Part shown: positions 6,806 to 15,822 of the stretch, in pieces
Position numbering within the stretch: position 1 is the first letter of the stretch
Layout of the letters: each line of letters begins with the position of its first letter
NCBI RefSeq assembly: GCF_036208045.1
Contig: NZ_CP121472.1
Location: 3,297,531 to 3,361,530, forward strand
Reading direction: 5' to 3'
Length of the DNA stretch: 64,000 nucleotides
Origin: Thiorhodovibrio winogradskyi
Lineage (GTDB): Bacteria > Pseudomonadota > Gammaproteobacteria > Chromatiales > Chromatiaceae
The notes under the pieces: generated by a model
The model's input: the letters and a program-made list of their open reading frames with translations, nothing else
What the model was told of the DNA's origin: nothing
The model's database searches: none
Program-made: the position numbers and the translations under genes

Positions 6806-9800
6806 ATGGCTGGTTTTCAGGCCAGTCAGTCTGGTGGCCGCGTGTCACCTGTCAACCACTGGTGCCACTCAATGCCCACAGTCGATTCTCCTGACGCACA
6901 GGAGCCAATAGGTCGCGCCGCGCCGCGCGGGCTCACGATTCCGCTGCTGGCCTGCATCGGGTTAGTCATTGTCTCTGGCATCCTGGCATCCTGGCGCATG
7001 GGCGTACGGGAAACCCAACTACACGAGAAAGTCCTGACCGAAGCCCTGGGGCTGGCCCAAACCCTTGCGCTTTACCCGTTCGATACCACGCTGCTCGCCA
7101 ATCCATCCGCCTCTTCCGACCAAGAACAACAGACATCAACCCAACTGAGCTGTCATCTGCACCGCTTTGCCGCTTTTGCCGGCTACAGTGCTATCTGGAC
7201 CCTGAGTCAGCAGGGTGAGAACTTTCAGTTCGGTCCTGGCAGTAACAACCCTGGACGCGACTGCAGACCGCGGCTAGATGGACAAAGGCCTTCCATTCCG
7301 CCCGAAACAGCACAAGTATTCACCAGCGGGCAGGCCGTTATCAGCGCTCCCCATGGCCGGGACGGCGCACCTGTGATCTCTGTTCTTGTCCCCCTCGACC
7401 CGGTACCGAGAGATCAAAACGCAGACTACGTGCTTGGTATCGATATTGCAGCTAGCCACTGGCGCGCGGCAATCTGGAGTGCTGCCATTCTCCCCTTGGC
7501 GCTTGGCGGAGTCCTGACTCTTGCCTTCATCATCGCCGCTGGCGTTGTTTACCACAGCGGCGCGGCCAGCGAACAAACATCGGCAAGTCTACGTTACCTT
7601 GAGCCCGTGTTGGCGGCCTTGACAGGACTCGCTCTCACCCTGGCCGCCACCGCAATTGCCAATCAGCTTGAACGGGATTCCAAGTCCGATTTGCTCGAGT
7701 GGACGAGTTCCCGGTTTAGCTTGGACATGGCAAGGATCCTGCGCGCCCAGCAGGCAACATCCAATCAAGACAGCGCGGCCCCCCCGCCAAGCTTCGCCAC
7801 AGATCAGCTCATGCCCGCCAGTGGCCTTGCGAGCGCCGAAGTCCCAGCGGTCATTGCTGCCCGCCATCTGCTTGAACAGAGCTTACTCCAGCAGCATCGC
7901 TTCGAGCTCAAGATAGATGCTGACCTGCTTGCCTTGAACGATCAGGGAACCGCGCGTCTGATCAGGCCCGTATCCGATACTCACCAACAGAATCAAACAG
8001 CAAAGGTCCGCTTCATTCCTCCGCTGTCAGCAACAACAAATCTCCAGGAATTGTTGCCCTTGTTCACCGAGGGTGAGACCTTCGCCATTCAACTCAAAAT
8101 CGGCACGACCTCGGCTCTGCAGGCGAGCGCCGCACGCGCAACAGGCGCCATTGGTTTGATCCTAACCGCCGTTGCCACCGCGCTTGTGGTCTGGTTGCGC
8201 GGACGCCTGGCCAGTCTTGAGCGACTCCTGAATCAACGAAATGACGCCTTGCAACAACGCGAGGCCAACTTCAGCGCTATCACCAATTCCGTACGCGACG
8301 CCATTATCATGATGGATAATCGTTCGCGGATCACTTACTGGAATCCCGCCGCGGAGCAATTGTTTGGGCACTCCGAGACCGAAGCCAAGGGACAGGATCT
8401 GCATCGTTTACTGGGCGGCCCGGAACTTGCCAAAACCTATCACAGCGGGAGCTCGGACAAGAGCGCACTCAGCGGGGATCCTCTGGTCGGTCGGCTAGTC
8501 GAGGTGGAGGCAAAGCACAAGAATGGCAAGCGGGTGCCTCTCGAACTATCGCTATCGACGATGCTCCTGGACCGCAAATGGCATGCCATAGGGGTGCTGC
8601 GTGACATTACCGCACGCAAGCGTAGCCAGGAACGACTGGTCAAACTCAACAACTGCCTGGCCAATCTTGGATCGGACTACCGCGAGAACATTGACCGCAT
8701 TACATCGGTGGCGGGGAAGATACTCACGGCCGACACCGCGCTTTACAATCGGCTCGACAATGGCCTGCTGGTCACGCTTGGGAGCTGGCAAGCACCCGAG
8801 GATCTCCCACCGAAGGATGCACCCGAGGGCCATATCTGCTACGACCTGATCAAGGGAAGCGCCAACCGCGACAGCGGTCGCTGCGGCGGCAGCCTGACTG
8901 ATGCCATCAGTAGCCAGGATGCCTTTTTTCTCGATGACCTGACGCTGACAGATTATCCGCGCACGGATCCGGCGGTACGCAACTATGCACTCAAAGCCTA
9001 CTTTGGCCATGTGGTACGTTGTGGTGGGGAGGCAGTTGGGTCGCTCTGCGTGGTCTTCAAGCATCAGCGCACCCCAAGCGACGAGGAGAAACGCCTGCTC
9101 GGCATCCTGGCCGCGGCCCTAACCACGGAGGAAAACCGTCATCTCGCCACTCTGGAACTCGAGCTGAGCGAGAAGCGAATGTCCCTTGCAATGCGTAGCA
9201 CTGGCATCGGTATTTGGGAGTACGAACCAGACACCCGACAACTGCGCGCCGACACCTCTATGCACGGCTTGCTTGGACTGCAAGCCGTGCTGGCAACCCG
9301 CTCCATCGACGATTGGGTTCTGCGCCTGTTGCCGGAGGACATGCCCAAACTCAAGCAAACCCTGCAAACCAGCCTCACTCAAGAAGGCGAACTCGACGAG
9401 GAACTGCGACTGCCCATCACCGAGAGCGAAGTGCGTTACCTGCGCATCATCGGCAGCGTTCACGCAAAGGGTCATGATGATAGGCCTTATGTCATCGGTG
9501 TTTGCTACAACATCACCCGCCGCAAAGAAACCGAATCCCGTCTGCGCCAGGCCAAGGACATAGCCGAGAAAGCCAGCCAGATGAAAACGCGGTTCCTGTC
9601 ACAGGTGAGCCACGAACTGCGCACACCAATGAATGCTGTACTGGGCTTTGCTCAATTGCTCGACAGCGACCCAGACCTGAACGAGGACCAGCAGGACAGC
9701 GTTCAGGAGATTCTGCGTTCCGGACATCACCTGCTAAAACTCATCGACGAGGTGCTCGACCTCGCGCAAATCGAATCCGGCGAGACCGAGATTCATATCC

Positions 9801-10318
9801 AGGAACTGGTCCTGGCTCCTGCACTCGAGGAGTCCCTGACTTTGATCCGTCAACTGGCGCGTGAGCACGAACTGAGCATTCACTTCTCCAGCCCCGAGGA
9901 TCTGGCTGTCGCGGCCGACTCCTTCCGGCTCAAGCAGATCCTGATTAACCTGCTCTCCAATGCCATCAAATACAATCGCCCGGGTGGTTCCATCTGGCTC
10001 GCGGCGGAAGCCTTGCCTGAAGATTTGGTGCGCATCAGTGTGCGCGACACAGGAGCCGGAATTCGGGCCGATCAACTCGGCGATCTGTTTGAGCCATTCC
10101 AACGTTTGCCCGATGCTCAGCTGAGCGGAGTCGAGGGCTCGGGTATTGGTCTCGCCGTGGTCAAGCGTTTGGTGGAGCTGATGGGTGGGAATATTGGCGT
10201 TGAAAGCGTGCCTGGGGAAGGTAGCTGCTTTTGGTTCGATCTGCCGCGCCGTCCGACGGACTTGGCAGTTGTTCCACTGCTTAGACCGGAACCCGCTCAT
10301 CCTCTGGTCATCAAATAG
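6806..10318 (+). CDS. multi-domain sensor histidine kinase (PAS-GAF-PAS-HisKA-HATPase)
   Basis: The protein has 1170 residues if started at ATG 6806; ATG 6872 is an alternative closer to the first TM segment. TM segments lie near residues 44-64 ([15 protein letters not shown]), 218-245, 265-290 and 442-465, leaving two predicted periplasmic sensor regions. Then come a PAS domain from about 488 ([20 protein letters not shown]), a GAF-like region (about 615-775, with RCGGSLTDA), a second PAS region, and HisKA with the phospho-acceptor in [12 protein letters not shown] (His936). The ATPase has [17 protein letters not shown] and [18 protein letters not shown]. There is no receiver domain, so the partner regulator is encoded elsewhere. 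It follows the pilU pair by 51 bp and might sense conditions for motility; that link is inference. Confidence 0.88.
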   Translation: MAGFQASQSGGRVSPVNHWCHSMPTVDSPDAQEPIGRAAPRGLTIPLLACIGLVIVSGILASWRMGVRETQLHEKVLTEALGLAQTLALYPFDTTLLANPSASSDQEQQTSTQLSCHLHRFAAFAGYSAIWTLSQQGENFQFGPGSNNPGRDCRPRLDGQRPSIPPETAQVFTSGQAVISAPHGRDGAPVISVLVPLDPVPRDQNADYVLGIDIAASHWRAAIWSAAILPLALGGVLTLAFIIAAGVVYHSGAASEQTSASLRYLEPVLAALTGLALTLAATAIANQLERDSKSDLLEWTSSRFSLDMARILRAQQATSNQDSAAPPPSFATDQLMPASGLASAEVPAVIAARHLLEQSLLQQHRFELKIDADLLALNDQGTARLIRPVSDTHQQNQTAKVRFIPPLSATTNLQELLPLFTEGETFAIQLKIGTTSALQASAARATGAIGLILTAVATALVVWLRGRLASLERLLNQRNDALQQREANFSAITNSVRDAIIMMDNRSRITYWNPAAEQLFGHSETEAKGQDLHRLLGGPELAKTYHSGSSDKSALSGDPLVGRLVEVEAKHKNGKRVPLELSLSTMLLDRKWHAIGVLRDITARKRSQERLVKLNNCLANLGSDYRENIDRITSVAGKILTADTALYNRLDNGLLVTLGSWQAPEDLPPKDAPEGHICYDLIKGSANRDSGRCGGSLTDAISSQDAFFLDDLTLTDYPRTDPAVRNYALKAYFGHVVRCGGEAVGSLCVVFKHQRTPSDEEKRLLGILAAALTTEENRHLATLELELSEKRMSLAMRSTGIGIWEYEPDTRQLRADTSMHGLLGLQAVLATRSIDDWVLRLLPEDMPKLKQTLQTSLTQEGELDEELRLPITESEVRYLRIIGSVHAKGHDDRPYVIGVCYNITRRKETESRLRQAKDIAEKASQMKTRFLSQVSHELRTPMNAVLGFAQLLDSDPDLNEDQQDSVQEILRSGHHLLKLIDEVLDLAQIESGETEIHIQELVLAPALEESLTLIRQLAREHELSIHFSSPEDLAVAADSFRLKQILINLLSNAIKYNRPGGSIWLAAEALPEDLVRISVRDTGAGIRADQLGDLFEPFQRLPDAQLSGVEGSGIGLAVVKRLVELMGGNIGVESVPGEGSCFWFDLPRRPTDLAVVPLLRPEPAHPLVIK

Positions 10319-10425
10319 GCGCGACACCCACTTTAAATACAGGTCATCGCATCATGAAGAGCTTCAGTACACACATAATGTTAATGCATTCAAACGCAGA
10401 GCGGACCCTCCAATCTTTTTTCGTG

Positions 10426-10854
10426 ATGAAAACAGCATCCAAGGCCTTGTTCCTGTGCTGCCTGGCAAGTGCCAGTCTGCTGCTCAGTGGCTGCCCCGAG
10501 GATCCCATGGGTCCAGATAATCGCATGGCGCTCATTGCTTTTGGCCGCTGCGATCATCAGCAGGCCCTGGAGTTGACGAACAGGGCTATCGAACGCGGAG
10601 AAGACCCGCATCATATTCAACGCGCGTGGATGCTAAAGGCCGCGATTCTGCGCGATCAGGGCCAGATGGCCGCACTCAAGACCATCTACCCGCAACTGGA
10701 TGCGGCATGGAAAAACGCCCGGAAAAGCGAACTCTCAGACAGTCGTCGCGAGCGCGACATTAATATCCTGATCGATGTTGCTCATAACGAACGCCGCGCC
10801 AATCGATTGGCCGTGGACTGTGACCGCCCATTGCAAGATGCGCCAACTCGCTGA
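10426..10854 (+). CDS. small lipoprotein, hypothetical
   Basis: From ATG 10426 the product has 142 residues. The N-terminus MKTASKALFLCCLASASLLL ends in a lipobox (LLSGC), predicting a lipid-anchored envelope protein; an upstream ATG at 10354 would bury this signal. The mature part (about 115 residues) is helical with repeat-like segments (DHQQALELTNRAIERGED, AWMLKAAILRDQGQMAALK), similar in style to a pair of TPR helices. No ribosome site is obvious. It follows the sensor kinase in the same direction. Function unknown. Confidence 0.6.
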   Translation: MKTASKALFLCCLASASLLLSGCPEDPMGPDNRMALIAFGRCDHQQALELTNRAIERGEDPHHIQRAWMLKAAILRDQGQMAALKTIYPQLDAAWKNARKSELSDSRRERDINILIDVAHNERRANRLAVDCDRPLQDAPTR

Positions 10855-11064
10855 TTGGCGCGGAAGACGAAGAGGCGTTATTTGTTCAGCTGGAAGGAAT
10901 GCCATGGCAAGAGGTATTGGAGGCTGTTCTCAATTTTGCCGGCTTCATCCCATCCTTATCATTCCGCCACCTGAGTCTCACTTTAGCGCACATGTCAGAG
11001 GAAAGTCAGCCAATGCCTAGCCCATATTTGACATTTTCACGCTACTTGCCAGCAATGGCCGGCC

Positions 11065-11560
11065 TTGGCACGGCACATCGAGACCCTGATTGGCGGGCAG
11101 TCGGAGCTGTTCTCGGAACTGGCGGAACTGGATGCACGCTGGAAGCCGATGGCGCAACAGTTGGCGGCGCAAGTGATTCGCGCCCGCGCGGTGACCTGTC
11201 CATCCAACGCGAGTGCGCCTAACTTCCAAAGCGTGGATGTCGAGACGGTGGATGTGGTGCGCCCGCGCAGCGTGGCGGTCGAGCATGTCGCCTTGGCCGC
11301 CTGGCGTCAAATCGGCTTGGAGGACAAGCTCGCGCCGCTGGGATTCAGCGGCCCGCAACGCGCGGCGGCCATTGGCAATGTGATCGGGCGGATGGTGGCG
11401 CCCGGCAGTGAGTTGGCGACGCATCAGTGGTTGCAACAACGCAGTGCTTTGGGGAAGTTGATTGACGTTGATTTCGCCGACCTCGACCTGATGGCCCTCT
11501 ACCTCATCACCGATCGGCTGCTTGCCCACAAACCGGCGTTTTGGTCCACCTCAGGTATGG
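11065..11560 (+). pseudogene. IS1634-family transposase fragment
   Basis: The readable segment contains VETVDVVRPRSVAVEHVAL, LGFSGPQRAAAIGNVIGRMV, APGSELATHQWLQQRSALG and LYLITDRLLAHK. These match the N-terminal part of IS1634-type DDE transposases as I know them. The catalytic core that should follow is missing; after about 11560 the frame becomes unrelated sequence. It is a dead remnant next to the PilZ-like gene. Confidence 0.65.
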
Positions 11561-11624
11561 CTAGGAGGACAGATGGGGCGGTGGAGATTGAACGCGGAAC
11601 CCTAGACGGTACAGTAGTGAAGCC

Positions 11625-11936
11625 TTAAGGGAGCTGTGGAGCCTTGTGCAGTAATTCGGGTAGCGGGTCTTTGAGCCGCAGCCCAATATCACCGCTGCTG
11701 CCGCGAGCAACCTGTGCCGGCAGGCGCCATTGGCGGCCGCTGTGGAGAAATTCCAGTTCGACCGAGGTGCCAGGCGGCAAGGTCAGTGCTTGCACCCGAA
11801 CTTCGATTTCATCCTGTGAAAGTGCGCGCAGGCTGGCCCCCTGAAAACGGCGTTTGCGATAACGGATAAAGACCGGAAGATCGAGCCTTGGTGGATGGTC
11901 CATCTGATTGATGCCGATGCTTGGTTGTGGCTGCAT
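11625..11936 (-). CDS. PilZ-like domain protein
   Basis: A 103-residue protein on the minus strand; ATG 11903 (MDHPPRLDLPVFIRY) is an alternative start. The segment IRYRKRRFQGASLRALS, the beta strands VRVQALTLPPGTSVELEFL and the end DIGLRLKDPLPELL resemble the PilZ barrel, which binds cyclic di-GMP through RxxxR and a D/NxSxxG motif. Here the arginine cluster is present but the second motif is not clear, so ligand binding is doubtful. It may belong with the nearby pilus ATPases, though a transposase remnant separates them. Confidence 0.45.
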   Translation of the reverse strand: MQPQPSIGINQMDHPPRLDLPVFIRYRKRRFQGASLRALSQDEIEVRVQALTLPPGTSVELEFLHSGRQWRLPAQVARGSSGDIGLRLKDPLPELLHKAPQLP

Positions 11937-12287
11937 GGGTGCTTGACCCCTCGCTGGTTAGTCCTTCGGTGGTGCATCTGGGTAGTCTCTGTTGGCAAGC
12001 GGAAAGCTGGTGGTGCCAAGCCTTGCGCGCCGATCCGGCTGACCTGATCGCTGTCTGTCGAGCATCGCCCAGCATAAGATGGCAATTTGACAGCAGGATG
12101 CCGTCTTTGTGACATTGCGATGACGCTTTCATCATGGAAGAAAGGCACAAGATCGCCAACGCTTAATATGGACGCGCGCAGCGTGCGCTGCAAGGGCGGC
12201 ATGAAGGCAAGATCGGTCGGGCTGCCCGCTCAACCAGAGGGGCTGGGAGGTCGGAAACCTGGCGCCCTGGGATCTTAGCAGCCGTCC
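11937..12287. other. intergenic region, no gene recognised
   Basis: About 350 bases between the PilZ-like gene and the end of the GTPase gene. Short open frames occur on both strands but none has recognisable protein features or a ribosome site. I see no strong terminator or repeat. Confidence 0.5.
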
Positions 12288-13730
12288 TCAGAGATCCGCG
12301 CGGCTGTCGATTTCGCTTGCTGACAACCCGCGCAGCAGTTCGGCCAGGATCTGACGACTTTCATCCTCGAACTTGCTGTCCTTGCCCTTGCGGCTGTCGG
12401 CAAAGAACTTTGACAGGGTTTTCAGCTGATCGGAAGTAAGTTCCTCGGTAAAGCCGCGTTTTTTCTTGATTGTCCGATCAGGGACGCGATTGGGCGAGCT
12501 GTCATCGGCGGCCTTGCGCCCGTGCGACCAGTTCATGGCGCGCGCGCAGTAGAGCAGAATGCGGTCGAGCAGGATGAAGGGAAAGCGCTGATTGCTGACC
12601 GGGCCGAGGGAGAAGCGCTCCACGCCCAGGGTGCGTTGAATATCCACCTTGGCCAGGGCCGCGCCACCGAGGGCGCCAAGCACGCTGCCAGCGGTGGCGC
12701 CAATCAGCAGTCCGGCACCCAGGCTGCCGCCGGCGAGGGACAGATCAATGCCAACACCCGTGGTGGCCCCAGCCGCGGCGCCGGCAAGTGCCATTTGCAG
12801 GCGGTTCAAACCCAGTGCCTTGCCGACTTCGTCGGAGAAGAGGTCTTTGTTGAGCAGGGAGTCAGGCGGCAAATTCCAGACATTGTGGCGGAAATGCGCG
12901 CGTACCTCGGCCTGGGTATCGGCCTCGAGCTTGCGCAGCCCGTCCTGAAAAGCCTGTCGGAGCCGCGCCTGAATGTCCTGGCGATCCGTCTCCGACTGGA
13001 GTTCGCTCACCCGTACCACCCGATTGACGCGGTAGGTCAGAGCTTCTTTCAGCAGGCCGATGATGGAGGTGACGCTGGCGTCAATGCGGCGTTCCCAGTC
13101 GTGACTGAAAGCCTCGATGGTTTCCTCCAGTTGCGGCTCCCAGCGTTGGTCGATGCTCTTGAGTGCATTGAGCAGCTTAATCCGCTCGGCATAGGTGGCG
13201 CGGTGGGCGTTGAACTCGCGCACGGAGTTAAAGGACTTGGCGAGCGCGTCCTGCCAGACCGCCATGTATTGTTGGTTGTTGCTGAGGTTGTTCAGAATCG
13301 CCATGCGCGGGCGCGCGGTCAGGCGCAGCAACTCCATTTCTGTGCGGTCTTTTTCCTTGATGCGCTTGGAGCCATCGACCACCAGGATAATGCCGGCGCC
13401 GGCGGCCACGGGTTCGAGCAGAGCGACGTCGTGGCTGTACATGGGATCATGGCGAAAGGCGGCGACAAAGGCGCGCGCCAAATCCCCTTCCTGCTCGTGT
13501 GCCTGGAACCACTCGAGAATATCGCTCGGGTTCTGAAAACCCGGGGTATCGATGAAGGCAATCACCGTCTTGCCGTCGACCACCACCGGGTAGCGATCGG
13601 AGCTGGTAGTGGTGCCGGCGCGCTTGTCGATTTTGATGCGGTCGTTCTCGGTCAGGGTGGCGACCACCGAGGATTTTCCGGCATTGGGATGGCCCATGAT
13701 CGCCAAGGTGGGGATGTCTTCCCGTGCCAT
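12288..13730 (-). CDS. DUF3482-type dynamin-like/Era-like GTPase
   Basis: The protein has 480 residues. G-domain motifs are GHPNAGKSSVVATL (P-loop), a switch region RAGTTTSSDRYPV, FIDTPGF (G3) and ILVVDGSKRIKEKD. The middle is helical. A glycine-rich hydrophobic stretch (LAGAAAGATTGVGIDLSLAG ... LLIGATAGSVLGALGGAAL) probably inserts in or spans the membrane. The C-terminus is charged. This is the GTPase/DUF3482 type that is commonly encoded right after a DUF2868 membrane protein; here the start overlaps the upstream stop (TGATG). A role in membrane remodelling or envelope stress is plausible, but the substrate is not known. Confidence 0.8.
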   Translation of the reverse strand: MAREDIPTLAIMGHPNAGKSSVVATLTENDRIKIDKRAGTTTSSDRYPVVVDGKTVIAFIDTPGFQNPSDILEWFQAHEQEGDLARAFVAAFRHDPMYSHDVALLEPVAAGAGIILVVDGSKRIKEKDRTEMELLRLTARPRMAILNNLSNNQQYMAVWQDALAKSFNSVREFNAHRATYAERIKLLNALKSIDQRWEPQLEETIEAFSHDWERRIDASVTSIIGLLKEALTYRVNRVVRVSELQSETDRQDIQARLRQAFQDGLRKLEADTQAEVRAHFRHNVWNLPPDSLLNKDLFSDEVGKALGLNRLQMALAGAAAGATTGVGIDLSLAGGSLGAGLLIGATAGSVLGALGGAALAKVDIQRTLGVERFSLGPVSNQRFPFILLDRILLYCARAMNWSHGRKAADDSSPNRVPDRTIKKKRGFTEELTSDQLKTLSKFFADSRKGKDSKFEDESRQILAELLRGLSASEIDSRADL

Positions 13731-15712
13731 CAGTGATCCTCCCTGGGTGTTGCCGCGGCATTGTCATCGGTCTCCATGGTGGCAGAAGTGTCTGGCGCGG
13801 GTGTTAGCATGGTCAGGCGCAGATAGGGATCGGCGAGTTGCTCGATCTTGCGTTCCCAGTCGCTGAAGTCGAAGGGGGTGACGGGTGGCAGGGCGTCATC
13901 GCCCTCGGGGTCGCCAATCAGGCTGATGACAATCTGGGCTTGATCGCCAGCGGCCGCTCGCACCCGGCGCAGGAAGCGCAGTCGCTCGGTAATGGGTGGC
14001 TGGGAGCCGTCATCGATCAGGGCGACGCGCGGTGGCGGCGCCTCCCAGGCGCTGTCCTCGATCAGCGCGATTGCCCGGTCCGCCATGGCGGTGCCACCGC
14101 CAAAGGTCGCCGAGGCCCCCACCCGCCAGCCACAGCATTGGCGCAGACGCTGTTGCAGGCGGGCATGATCGGCGTCTTCCAGGACATCGGCGACATCAAC
14201 GTGCAACAGCAGCACGCAGGCATCAGGGGCGATGCGGGTTTGATGCGTTGCTTGCGCTGGCGGGCTGGCCGCCGGTGGTAGGGTCGGCTCCGATAATGCT
14301 TGGGGTGTTGCTGGGGCCGGCGTTGTTTCCAGGTTACCCGGTTTTTTCGCTGGCGCTTGCTGCGTGTTTGACGCCGTCGCGCGGGCGGTCGTCCGTGCTG
14401 GAGTTGGACTCTCGGTGTTTGGTGCGGCCGCGGGTTGTTGCGCGGCTTGATTGTCAGTCAGGCGTGTCGCCTCGCCACGCGGAGCCGCGCGTGCGGTGGT
14501 GACCGGCTTCAATGGCCCTGGGATGGGCATCTCCGGACCATGGCCGGTCTCGCCAAGCCCAGTGTCCAGATCGGGCGTGACCAGGCGGGTATAGAGCGCC
14601 TGGGTGCGCTGATGGGTAAAGGGCAGTCGCTCGAGCGCATGGCGCTGGATGAAAGCCGACAGCCCGAGCAGCAGCACTCTCGGCAGCAGCCCATAGGTGA
14701 ACACGGCGCACACCAGGAACCAACGCCAGGCGCGCAAATGCTCGGCATCGGACAGGGACAGCGGGTCCTTCAGGTGAATGCGGGTGCCAGCCACCTCGGC
14801 CAGGGTCGGATAGCCGACGCCCTCGCCAAACAGCCAGCTCCAGGGCAAGGCGACCAAGCGGGTGAGATGGTAGGTGACCGCCGGATCGACATTGAGTGCC
14901 GAGCCCCAGCCGAATGCCAGATCGGTGAACCACAGCAACAACAGGGTGGTGAAAATGGCGCCGATGTTAAAGGCGATGCCAAAGGCCTGCACCGGCACCA
15001 GCATGGGCAGGTAGGAGGCCGGGCCGTAGAGGGAGAAATGCGCTTGCAGCAGCCCCTGTCGCGCTTGGGCGCGCTCGCGCACCTCGGGCGGCATCTGCCC
15101 CAGGCGATGACGTTGCACCCAATGGGCGACGCGCGCGAACAGCGGCCGAATGAGCTGGGCGAGCAAGGATACATCGCGCAGCGCCTGCTGCATGGACTTG
15201 CTGCGCCGCAGCAGCCAACCACCAAGGGTAAAGCTGGCCAGGCCCAGCTGCAGAATCACCAGCACAAAAACGTACCAGGACACATTGACCGCATGGTCGC
15301 CCTCGTACTGCAGCAGGGCCGAGGCAATGGTGCCGCCGGTGATCAGGCCGAGCACGATCAGCAGCAGGGTGACCAGGCGTTGACCGCGCGCGAAGGAGGC
15401 GCCCGGCAGCAGGGCGCGCAGGCTTGGGTCTTCGCCGCGGCGGCGCTCCGCCAGCCACAGACGCAGCGCCTGGCGGCGGTGCGCCGGGGTATGCTCCGGC
15501 TGCTCGATGCGCGCCTTGATGTGGTCCAGGTAGAGCGCGCGATCCCGCTTGGCGAGTGACTGGCGCCCGGCCAGGGTATCGCTCTTGGCATGCTCGTCGG
15601 CCTCGACGTAGTAGTCGAAGTCGAACAGATCGGGAATGTCCCAGCGTGGTCGGGCGGCCTCGTCACCCGCGGGCGGTTCGACCGCCAGTTCGGCATTGCG
15701 AGAAAAGCTCAT
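13730..15712 (-). CDS. DUF2868 polytopic membrane protein
   Basis: The protein has 660 residues. TM segments include LVTLLLIVLGLITGGTIA, WYVFVLVILQLGLASFTLGG, AFGIAFNIGAIFTTLLLLW and FLVCAVFTYGLLPRVLLL. A long Pro/Ala/Thr-rich linker (roughly residues 400-485) joins them to a C-terminal soluble domain (ACVLLLHVDVADVLEDADH ... VALIDDGSQPPITERLRFL). This matches the DUF2868 proteins that pair with DUF3482 GTPases. It is translated just before the GTPase (one-base overlap), so the two products probably form one membrane complex. The biochemical function is not established. Confidence 0.78.
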   Translation of the reverse strand: MSFSRNAELAVEPPAGDEAARPRWDIPDLFDFDYYVEADEHAKSDTLAGRQSLAKRDRALYLDHIKARIEQPEHTPAHRRQALRLWLAERRRGEDPSLRALLPGASFARGQRLVTLLLIVLGLITGGTIASALLQYEGDHAVNVSWYVFVLVILQLGLASFTLGGWLLRRSKSMQQALRDVSLLAQLIRPLFARVAHWVQRHRLGQMPPEVRERAQARQGLLQAHFSLYGPASYLPMLVPVQAFGIAFNIGAIFTTLLLLWFTDLAFGWGSALNVDPAVTYHLTRLVALPWSWLFGEGVGYPTLAEVAGTRIHLKDPLSLSDAEHLRAWRWFLVCAVFTYGLLPRVLLLGLSAFIQRHALERLPFTHQRTQALYTRLVTPDLDTGLGETGHGPEMPIPGPLKPVTTARAAPRGEATRLTDNQAAQQPAAAPNTESPTPARTTARATASNTQQAPAKKPGNLETTPAPATPQALSEPTLPPAASPPAQATHQTRIAPDACVLLLHVDVADVLEDADHARLQQRLRQCCGWRVGASATFGGGTAMADRAIALIEDSAWEAPPPRVALIDDGSQPPITERLRFLRRVRAAAGDQAQIVISLIGDPEGDDALPPVTPFDFSDWERKIEQLADPYLRLTMLTPAPDTSATMETDDNAAATPREDH

Positions 15713-15822
15713 GGGTTACCAGTATTCAGCACTAGGGGGTTACCGGCTAAGGATAACAATTTCGCGCTGAACAAAGGGCGCCGATTTCACCTCCGGTCGC
15801 GCTGTCGCGAGTGGATGGAGCT

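Noticed and set aside
11783-12202. Minus-strand frame upstream of the PilZ-like gene
   Set aside because: It overlaps the PilZ-like frame out of phase and has no domain features or ribosome site.
12522-13736. Long open frame opposite the DUF3482 GTPase gene
   Set aside because: No motifs or ribosome site; the minus-strand GTPase has a full set of G motifs.
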